From the NCBI GenBank assembly GCA_025360085.1, contig JANYCW010000012.1:1-39446 (forward strand): a DNA stretch of 39,446 nt, given 5' to 3'. Positions 33,303 through 39,446 of the stretch are shown here, piece after piece. The position numbers and the translations under genes are program-made. Source of the DNA: Actinomycetes bacterium. Lineage in GTDB: Bacteria; Actinomycetota; Actinomycetes; Nanopelagicales; Nanopelagicaceae. How positions within the stretch are numbered: the stretch's first letter is position 1; each line of letters begins with the position of its first letter. The notes beneath the pieces were generated by a model. The model worked only from the letters and a program-made list of their open reading frames with translations, did no database searches and was not told where the DNA came from.

Positions 33303-34805
33303 GTGAAAACAACGGTAGATGCAGATTTTTTAGCCCTTCCATTATCAACAGTGACCCAAGCGGCGATTAATGCCGCAAAAGATTCGGGTGCAACTCATGT
33401 CGATGTGCGCATCGAACGAACTCGTACTGGATTGCTTTCATTGCGCGATGCGAAACCAGAAATGCAGAGTGATGAGATCCTTGCTGGTTTAGGTGTTCGT
33501 GTCATAGTCAATGGAGCATGGGGTTTTGCATCATCGCCTGAGATTTCTGTCGAGACGGCAAGAAAATTAGCGATGAGTGCAGTTGCCATGGCAAAGACTT
33601 CTAAACCACTTTCGACTGAGTTCGTCACTTTAGTAACTGAACCGGTTTATAGCGATAAAACTTGGGTCTCTGATTATGAAATAGATCCATTTGCGGTTTC
33701 AGATTCAGATAAGAAAGATCGCTTAGCACAGTTGAGTAACGAGCTGTTGAAAACAGAAATTGTTAATCACACTTCGGCCCACACTATGTACGTTAAAGAG
33801 CAGAAGCACTATGCCGATTCTTATGGAACAAGTACCACTCAACAGCGTATACGTATACAAACTCAGATTGAAGCGATCTCAATTGGTTCAAGTGGTTTTG
33901 AATCTATGCGGACATTGGCACAGCCGGCCGGTTTCGGTTGGGAGTGGATGGACAATAAACATTGGGACTGGGATGCCGAGATTGCCGAATTACCAACACT
34001 TTTGGCCGAAAAGGTTGCCGCACCTTCAGTTGAGCCGGGTCGTTACGACGTTCTTGTTCATCCCTCGAATCTCTGGCTAACAATTCATGAATCAATCGGC
34101 CATGCAACGGAACTCGATCGCGCAATTGGATATGAAGCCAACTATGCAGGTACATCATTTGCAACGCCAGACAAATTGAATACATTGCAGTACGGCTCCT
34201 CCTTAATGAATGTTACGGGCGATCGCAGTACCGCCCATGGATTGAGCACCGTTGGTTTTGATGACGAAGGTGTTGCGGCCCAACAATGGGATATCATCAA
34301 AGATGGTGTATTGGTTGGCTACCAATTAGATCGCCGTATAGCCGCGCGAGTTAACCGAGATCGCAGCAACGGCTGCGCCTTTGCAGACTCCCCTGCCCAC
34401 GTGCCTATTCAGCGCATGCCAAATGTCTCGTTGGCAGCCAATCCAACTGGGCCGACATATGATGAGATGGTTGCGTCGATGGAAGATGGAATTATTATTA
34501 AAGGCGACAAGTCTTGGTCCATCGACATGCAACGCTATAACTTTCAATTTACGGGCCAACAGTTTCACCGCGTCAAAAATGGCACAATTGTTGGACAACT
34601 AAAAGATGTTGCATATCAAGCAACGACAACTGATTTTTGGGGCTCCATGAAAGTTGTGGGCGGACCTTCAACGTATGTTCTAGGTGGCGCATTTAATTGC
34701 GGCAAGGCCCAGCCAGGGCAAGTTGCAGCCGTTAGCCATGGTTGCCCCGCGGCAATTTTCGGCAAAGTAAATATTCTCAATACCGTTGCGGAGGCTGGAA
34801 AATGA
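33303..34805 (+). CDS. tldD: Metalloprotease TldD
   Basis: From GTG 33303 the product is 500 aa. The zinc site HExxxH is visible as IHESIGHATELD (His262, Glu263, His267), and the C-terminal PGQVAAVSHGCPAAIFGKVN matches TldD/PmbA proteins. TldD and TldE form a heterodimer in the cytoplasm that degrades unfolded small peptides and trims some ribosomal peptide natural products and antitoxins. The stop overlaps the tldE start (ATGA). No small peptide-precursor gene is seen next to it, so a general proteolytic role is more likely here than peptide maturation. Confidence 0.9.
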   Translation: MKTTVDADFLALPLSTVTQAAINAAKDSGATHVDVRIERTRTGLLSLRDAKPEMQSDEILAGLGVRVIVNGAWGFASSPEISVETARKLAMSAVAMAKTSKPLSTEFVTLVTEPVYSDKTWVSDYEIDPFAVSDSDKKDRLAQLSNELLKTEIVNHTSAHTMYVKEQKHYADSYGTSTTQQRIRIQTQIEAISIGSSGFESMRTLAQPAGFGWEWMDNKHWDWDAEIAELPTLLAEKVAAPSVEPGRYDVLVHPSNLWLTIHESIGHATELDRAIGYEANYAGTSFATPDKLNTLQYGSSLMNVTGDRSTAHGLSTVGFDDEGVAAQQWDIIKDGVLVGYQLDRRIAARVNRDRSNGCAFADSPAHVPIQRMPNVSLAANPTGPTYDEMVASMEDGIIIKGDKSWSIDMQRYNFQFTGQQFHRVKNGTIVGQLKDVAYQATTTDFWGSMKVVGGPSTYVLGGAFNCGKAQPGQVAAVSHGCPAAIFGKVNILNTVAEAGK

Positions 34806-36184
34806 TTTCTGCACAGGACTTAATTGAAAAAATTACATCGAGCGCTACATGCGATGACTGCATTGTTGTTGTCAAAGATAAGACTCAGGCAAATTTGCGT
34901 TGGGCCGGCAGTACGCTGACAACTAATGGTGTCATTCAAGAACGTAGCGTCACGGTGATTGCTTTCGTTGCAGTAGAAGGTGGCATGGCTTCGGGGGGTC
35001 TTACTCGTACCGATGTAACTCTCGCTGATGTTCCAACGTTATTGGCTGATGCGATTTCTGCCGCAAAGGCGGCAGGCAAGGCCGAGGATTACGCACCCCT
35101 TGCGAACAATGTGACTATAGGTGATTGGGCAGCGCCCCATATTCCAACAGGTCCAGATGTATTTTCTACCTTTGCACCAGCCCTTGGCGATATGTTCTCT
35201 CGCTCGATGGCCGACAAGATAGAGCTCTTTGGGTACTCAGAGCACACTCATGAAACAACGTGGATCGGATCAAAGGGCGGCTTACGACTTCGAAAAGATT
35301 CACCCGTTGGCCGTGTGGAGATGACCGGTAAATCCCATGGTCGCAGCCGTTCTACATGGAATGGTGTTGAAACTCGTGACTTTAAAGATGTTTCCGTCGC
35401 ATCCATTGATGCGCAGATCCGCCAGCGTTTAACCTGGCAGGGCACCAAGGTAGAAATGCCTGCAGGTCGATACGACACAATTGTGCCTTCAGGCTCAGTT
35501 GCCGACCTATTTATTTACATGATGTGGGTATCAGGTGCGCGAGATGCGCATGAAGGTCAGTCAGTGTTCTCTAAAAAAGGTGGCGGCACTCGAATTGGAG
35601 AAAAACTATCTAACGTTGGTTTCCAGTTCTTTAGCGATCCTGAATTTAAGCAACTTCCAGCTGCACGCTTTATTGGTACAGCAGTGAGTTCACCTTATTC
35701 ATCGGTCTTTGATAATGGCCAGACCATCAAACGCGTGGATTGGTTTAAAGATGGCGTTTTACAAGCGCTCATTCAAACACGCGCAACTGCGAAACTAACA
35801 AAACTAGATTTCACACCGATTGGTGAGAATGCAATTATTAAGGTCGATGGAGGAACAGGTACTCTGGATGACCTAGTAAAGAAAGTGGATAACGGTCTAT
35901 TGATCACAACTTTCTGGTATATCCGCATGGTTGATCCAAACTCATTACTTCTTACCGGGCTAACTCGAGACGGTGTTTACCATGTCAAGGGTGGCGAAGT
36001 AGTAGGGGCGACCAATAACTTCCGTTGGAATGACTCTCCTGTTTCAGCTCTCAATCGCCTTGCCCATGCAGGTGCAACCGAATGGACTCAGCCACGTGAA
36101 TGGGCTGGAAATATGTCCAATATGGCAACACCGCCACTAGTCATTAAAGATTTCAATATGTCGACGGTGAGCCCGGGTAGTTAA
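34802..36184 (+). CDS. tldE: TldE/PmbA, partner of TldD
   Basis: The product is 460 aa from ATG 34802, preceded by GGAGGC-GGAAA. It has the same fold as TldD but no HExxxH; at the equivalent region it reads SVADLFIYMMWVSGARDAH, as expected for the non-catalytic PmbA/TldE subunit. The remainder (KLTKLDFTPIGENAIIKV, TNNFRWNDSPV) is typical. A longer reading to 34742 lies inside tldD. It ends 11 nt from the convergent uppP stop with no visible terminator between. Confidence 0.9.
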   Translation: MISAQDLIEKITSSATCDDCIVVVKDKTQANLRWAGSTLTTNGVIQERSVTVIAFVAVEGGMASGGLTRTDVTLADVPTLLADAISAAKAAGKAEDYAPLANNVTIGDWAAPHIPTGPDVFSTFAPALGDMFSRSMADKIELFGYSEHTHETTWIGSKGGLRLRKDSPVGRVEMTGKSHGRSRSTWNGVETRDFKDVSVASIDAQIRQRLTWQGTKVEMPAGRYDTIVPSGSVADLFIYMMWVSGARDAHEGQSVFSKKGGGTRIGEKLSNVGFQFFSDPEFKQLPAARFIGTAVSSPYSSVFDNGQTIKRVDWFKDGVLQALIQTRATAKLTKLDFTPIGENAIIKVDGGTGTLDDLVKKVDNGLLITTFWYIRMVDPNSLLLTGLTRDGVYHVKGGEVVGATNNFRWNDSPVSALNRLAHAGATEWTQPREWAGNMSNMATPPLVIKDFNMSTVSPGS

Positions 36185-36195
36185 ATTCGTGAAGT

Positions 36196-37035
36196 CTAAG
36201 GATTTATAACCCCGGCAGAAAGTAATATCAATAGCGTCGTACCTAAAACAATGCGATAAATGATGAATGGCATAAAACTCCGTGTGGTTACATATTTAAG
36301 TAACCAAGCGATCACGCCATAACCCACGACAAATGCGATGCTGGTTGCGACGAAGGTTTCACTCAAGGAAAAAACCTGCGCTCCTGCACTATCTCCAAAT
36401 GCACCTTTGAGTTCGTATAAGCCACTTCCAAATACGGCCGGCAGAGCCAATAAAAATGAGTAACGCAGTGCGGCCTCGCGGCTATAGCCAAGCAAACGGC
36501 CCATCGCAATTGTGGCACCAGAGCGTGAAACACCTGGAATTAAGGCAAGTGATTGGGCGAGCCCATAGAAAATACCATGTGAGGAAGTCAGATCTTTAAG
36601 GCCACGCGTATTTTTCCCGTAGTAATCTGCTAGGCCTAAAATAATGCCAAAGATGATCATCACGCTGGCAATTAACCAGAGCGAGCGAAAATCATTTGTA
36701 ATAATCTCTTGCCCAAGGTAGCCCAAAACAATAATCGGTAATGAACCAATAATAATGAGCCAACCCATTCGAGCCTGAAGTTTTTCATCAGCTATTAAGG
36801 CTTTCCGCAGAATCACTTGCGCAAACCAGGCAACGATAATTCTCTTAATGTCATGCCTAAAAAAAATGAGTACCGCTAATTCGGTTCCAATCTGGGTTAT
36901 TGCCGTAAAGCGGGCTCCAGGATCTTGAGCGTTACTAAAAAATAAACCCACAATGCGTTGATGTGCGCTGGATGAAATCGGTAAAAATTCGGTGAGACCT
37001 TGCACAAAACCTAAAATAATCGATTCGAAACTCAT
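36196..37035 (-). CDS. uppP: Undecaprenyl-diphosphatase UppP (BacA)
   Basis: The product is 279 aa, the normal length, with about eight helices. Active-site motifs are FVQGLTEFLPISSSAHQRIV near the N-terminus and PGVSRSGATIAMGRLLG in the middle. It recycles the undecaprenyl carrier lipid for peptidoglycan synthesis and gives bacitracin tolerance. It starts at ATG 37035, six bases after TAGACT on the minus strand, again leaderless-like. Confidence 0.93.
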   Translation of the reverse strand: MSFESIILGFVQGLTEFLPISSSAHQRIVGLFFSNAQDPGARFTAITQIGTELAVLIFFRHDIKRIIVAWFAQVILRKALIADEKLQARMGWLIIIGSLPIIVLGYLGQEIITNDFRSLWLIASVMIIFGIILGLADYYGKNTRGLKDLTSSHGIFYGLAQSLALIPGVSRSGATIAMGRLLGYSREAALRYSFLLALPAVFGSGLYELKGAFGDSAGAQVFSLSETFVATSIAFVVGYGVIAWLLKYVTTRSFMPFIIYRIVLGTTLLILLSAGVINP

Positions 37036-37041
37036 TCGAGG

Positions 37042-37047
37042 AGTCTA
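37042..37047 (-). promoter_or_regulatory. Leaderless -10 element (TAGACT-N6-ATG) of uppP
   Basis: On the minus strand TAGACT, CCTCGA and ATG follow one another, with no Shine-Dalgarno. Confidence 0.55.
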
Positions 37048-37084
37048 CTAGAGGTTTACGTTCATTCTTTGAAAGACTCGAAAT

Positions 37085-37567
37085 TTAAGGGCTTTCGGCA
37101 GCGGCTTTTAGGCGAACTAAAGATTTGGCAACTGCTTTCTGCGTCCACGGATATGCCTTTCTCATACGTAGCCAAATTTTTGACAAAACTGGTGCAAAAC
37201 TTCCATCAAAACTCTCAGTAACAAGCGTCTTTTCATCGGATATCGCATCCAATCGATATCTCCAACGCCAGCGACCTAAATGTCGCCACGCTATCAACTC
37301 ATTATCCTTGAATTCTACGACAGTATTGAGAATTCGATAATCAATACCTAAGTGCATTTTCATTCCGAACTTCGAACCCAGAGTTAATTGCGTTGGCCCA
37401 CTTATATTTTCGGTGATTGTCTGGCTTCCATCAATTTCTTGGTGGCGTTTAGGGTCTTTCAGAATGTTGAAGATTTTTTGAGCACTCGCGTCAATTACGA
37501 TTCGAGCTGATTTTATTTCAGGATTTCCAGTATCAAAGATTTCAGACCGAATTGGCGTAGTGCTCAT
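37085..37567 (-). CDS. SRPBCC (START/polyketide cyclase-like) family protein
   Basis: The product is 160 aa. It has the small helix-grip layout: SARIVIDASAQKIFNILKDP, a central beta sheet (FGMKMHLGIDYRILNTVVEF), DNELIAWRHLGRWRWRYRL and a long C-terminal helix. The family binds hydrophobic ligands; the ligand here is unknown. Two ATGs are in frame (37573 and 37567). I prefer 37567 because TAGAGT-N6 precedes it exactly (37574-37579). Confidence 0.8.
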   Translation of the reverse strand: MSTTPIRSEIFDTGNPEIKSARIVIDASAQKIFNILKDPKRHQEIDGSQTITENISGPTQLTLGSKFGMKMHLGIDYRILNTVVEFKDNELIAWRHLGRWRWRYRLDAISDEKTLVTESFDGSFAPVLSKIWLRMRKAYPWTQKAVAKSLVRLKAAAESP

Positions 37568-37573
37568 ATGCAT

Positions 37574-37579
37574 ACTCTA
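37574..37579 (-). promoter_or_regulatory. Leaderless -10 element (TAGAGT-N6-ATG) of the SRPBCC gene
   Basis: TAGAGT, ATGCAT and ATG follow on the minus strand, selecting the second of two nearby ATG codons. Confidence 0.5.
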
Positions 37580-37757
37580 ATCCTTTTTCTTTCAATCAGA
37601 GTGGTGAATTTCATGCCGAAGTTGGAAGGACCATTGCCAGCATCACAATCACTTTGGATTAACTTAATTAAATCTTTATAATAATTACATCATTACTTTT
37701 GGCTGTTTTGCCAGAATAATGCCAAGAAATCTATTTGGTGGCTTACAGGGGTGAGAA

Positions 37758-38051
37758 ATGAAACGGAAGATTACGGTATCGCTAGCAGTTCTAGGAATAA
37801 TTTTAGCCCTCGGGTTGGGAATTTCATTGAGTGCCAATAAGAGCGAGATGGCGCCAAATATGCCGGGCATGGATCACTCGACACCAAATGAAAATCATGC
37901 CGAAGGAGATCGGCCACTGGCAACCACGCTTGGGGTCTTCAGTTTGGCTTCTTCAATTGTTTTTTCTAGTGCTTTTTTTCTTAAACGAAAAGACATAAAA
38001 GTCAAAGAGCTCAAACAGAGAGCACGAAATGAGCGCGCTACCACGCTATGA
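37758..38051 (+). CDS. Small Met/His-rich membrane protein
   Basis: The product is 97 aa, starting at ATG 37758 with AGGGG about 7 nt upstream. Helix 1 (about residues 5-25) is followed by an exposed stretch rich in Met, His and acidic residues (MAPNMPGMDHSTPNENH), helix 2 (about 56-75) and a basic tail. The Met/His stretch resembles copper-binding segments. It overlaps the next gene by ATGA, so it is probably an accessory to that Fe-S membrane protein. The name and exact function are unknown. Confidence 0.7.
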   Translation: MKRKITVSLAVLGIILALGLGISLSANKSEMAPNMPGMDHSTPNENHAEGDRPLATTLGVFSLASSIVFSSAFFLKRKDIKVKELKQRARNERATTL

Positions 38052-39442
38052 ACACCATCCAAGATGCAGGAGGTGTAACCGACGAATCCAACGAGTCTAA
38101 AGGCTTGGATCTATTGAAATTTCCCGCAGTAAAAGCGGTAATGAAGAGCAAATATTTTCCTAAAGTTTTTCAAATTCCCGTTGCAGCAGTGTTTGGTCTC
38201 ATTGGTTACGAACTTCTTGCCGGACCAAGTAGCGCGCACGAGAATCCTGGAACCGCCCTCATGTGGGTCCTGTGGTGGCCGCTCATTCCCATCCTTTTTC
38301 TATTCGTTGGCAGGTTTTGGTGCGCGATATGCCCCTTTGCAACACTCTCAGACTTTGTTCAAAAACTGGTGGGCGTCAATCGACCAGTGCCGGCCTTTCT
38401 TAAAAAATATGGAATTTGGATTATCGATGCCTCCTTTATTGCAATCACTTGGGCTGACCACGTCTTTGGAATCGTATCGTCGCCTTGGGGATCAGGAATT
38501 CTCTTACTCCTGATAACTTTCGCCGTAATCGTTTCGGGCGCATTTTTCCAGCGAAGAACTTTTTGCCGATACTTGTGCTTCCTTGGCGGACTTTCAGGAA
38601 ATTATGCTCGGACTGGAATGATCGCACTTCGAGCAAATACCGATATTTGTCAGACCTGCCAAGCTAAAGCCGCCTGTTTTAACGGTACAGAAAAGGCACC
38701 TGCCTGCCCACTCTTTATGTTTCCTCGAACGATGGATTCAAATGCAAACTGCACGCTATGTGCCAACTGCATCAAGAACTGTCCGAATGATGCAATCACT
38801 CTTACCCTTCGTCCGCCAACAAAAGAACTATGGTTTATCAAAACTCCAAAAATTGAAGAGTCATTTTTAGCAATGGCAATTATGGGCATCGTAATAATCC
38901 AAAATGTCACAATGCTTGAAATCTGGGAGCAGATTCTAACAACCGTTGAGAAATTTACTGGAATAACAAATACGGCAGTAATATTCACAGTTGTCTTTGC
39001 CCTCGGCGTTACACTTCCAGTAGCACTTCTCACGCTTAGTGCAAAAATTGCGGCAACTAAAAATAGTGAAAACTGGTTCAAAAACTTTGCACGTTTTGGC
39101 TATGCCCTAATTCCGCTAGATATCGCTGGCCATGTCGCCCATAATCTTTTTCACTTACTGGCAGAGGGTAAATCCATCTATTACTCTGTGGCTTCAATAT
39201 TTGGCGGCAATGCATCAGGACCGGCTGCGATTGTTGGAAATGGCACAATTCGAATTATACAGTTTGTAATCTTGGCCTTAGGACTTTGGGGTTCTCTCTA
39301 CACCGCACGTCGAATAACTTTTCGTCGGTATAGCGCACCTAACATTCAAAGAGCGACGCTCAAACCATATGTAGTTCTTATTGGCTCCCTCACGGCTTTA
39401 AATGTTGGCCTGTTTCTCCTTCCTATGGCACACCGAATGTAA
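38048..39442 (+). CDS. Membrane-bound polyferredoxin-type 4Fe-4S protein (NapH/CcoG-like)
   Basis: The product is 464 aa. Several helices are visible (about 40-95, 125-165, 275-300, 310-335, 395-460). Between them lie FWCAICPFATL and FCRYLCFLGGL, the paired CxxxC(P) motifs of NapH/NosR-type proteins, then two Cys-rich sections: DICQTCQAKAACFNG with ACPLF, and NCTLCANCIKNCPNDAI (a classic 4Fe-4S CxxCxxCxxxCP). It probably moves electrons across or along the membrane to an unknown acceptor. A rare extra helix pair follows the ferredoxin part. Coupling to the Met/His-rich protein suggests a copper-linked redox or cofactor task. The gene ends 4 nt before the window edge. Confidence 0.82.
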   Translation: MNTIQDAGGVTDESNESKGLDLLKFPAVKAVMKSKYFPKVFQIPVAAVFGLIGYELLAGPSSAHENPGTALMWVLWWPLIPILFLFVGRFWCAICPFATLSDFVQKLVGVNRPVPAFLKKYGIWIIDASFIAITWADHVFGIVSSPWGSGILLLLITFAVIVSGAFFQRRTFCRYLCFLGGLSGNYARTGMIALRANTDICQTCQAKAACFNGTEKAPACPLFMFPRTMDSNANCTLCANCIKNCPNDAITLTLRPPTKELWFIKTPKIEESFLAMAIMGIVIIQNVTMLEIWEQILTTVEKFTGITNTAVIFTVVFALGVTLPVALLTLSAKIAATKNSENWFKNFARFGYALIPLDIAGHVAHNLFHLLAEGKSIYYSVASIFGGNASGPAAIVGNGTIRIIQFVILALGLWGSLYTARRITFRRYSAPNIQRATLKPYVVLIGSLTALNVGLFLLPMAHRM

Positions 39443-39446
39443 TATT

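Noticed and set aside
33297-36184. tldD/tldE as part of a peptide natural product (RiPP) cluster
   Set aside because: No short precursor-like ORF, radical SAM, cyclodehydratase or dedicated exporter lies next to the pair; the neighbours are uppP and unrelated secreted genes.
1-39446. tRNA, rRNA, CRISPR, IS elements, prophage, toxin-antitoxin or defence islands
   Set aside because: Reading both strands I found no cloverleaf-like segments, spaced repeat arrays, transposase or integrase motifs, or phage genes; gene content and base use look even across the window.

Overview
This window most likely comes from a free-living, low-to-moderate GC actinobacterium. The freshwater Nanopelagicales (acI) type is my best guess. 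The reasons are a SenX3/RegX3-type phosphate system with an actinobacterial PHO box (7-4-7 repeats of GTTCACC type), a TerC gene with an actinobacterial-looking yybP-ykoY leader, tightly packed genes, many GTG/TTG starts, and a leaderless promoter pattern (TANNNT-N6-RTG) at most operon heads. The placement is inference. I see no rRNA, tRNA, CRISPR array, IS element or prophage.

Layout. 1-143 holds the start of a secreted protein, and 316-1626 an MFS exporter. 1812-2088 is a decayed membrane-protein gene, followed by a strong terminator. 2195-7029 (minus strand) is phoU-pstC-pstA-pstB-pstS, with pstS last and behind its own PHO box. 7120-8867 (plus strand) is a membrane-less SenX3-like kinase and its RegX3-like regulator. 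They diverge from phoU across a second PHO box, so kinase, regulator, PhoU and transporter form one phosphate-starvation circuit.

8949-11151 encodes a YjjI-family glycyl radical enzyme and its radical-SAM activase YjjW. This is an oxygen-sensitive pair in an otherwise aerobic-looking gene set. 11148-16604 is an amine/amino-acid catabolic block: gabT divergent from a basic amino acid decarboxylase, a PuuC-like aldehyde dehydrogenase and a zinc alcohol dehydrogenase. 16716-21746 is a four-gene ABC importer translationally coupled to an enolase-superfamily (mandelate racemase subgroup) enzyme. Two strong inverted repeats flank the binding-protein gene.

21775-24455 (minus strand) holds two NlpC/P60 hydrolases (one frame-disrupted), a DUF305 protein and a small membrane protein. 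24574-25812 is a glutamate dehydrogenase-family gene, then HU, then TerC behind a probable Mn2+ riboswitch whose switching helices can be read from the sequence. 27466-29625 is an MMPL/RND transporter. 29638-33095 is a run of three secreted proteins of unknown function, two of them with Ig-like or possible Ig-like character. 33303-36184 is tldD-tldE. Then come uppP, an SRPBCC protein, and a Met/His-rich small membrane protein coupled to a membrane polyferredoxin.

The most useful new observations are the window-wide leaderless start rule (ten genes at exactly 6 nt), the soluble SenX3, the YjjI/YjjW pair, a 35-nt near-perfect palindrome at the start of the first permease gene, and the alternative pairing in the terC leader.
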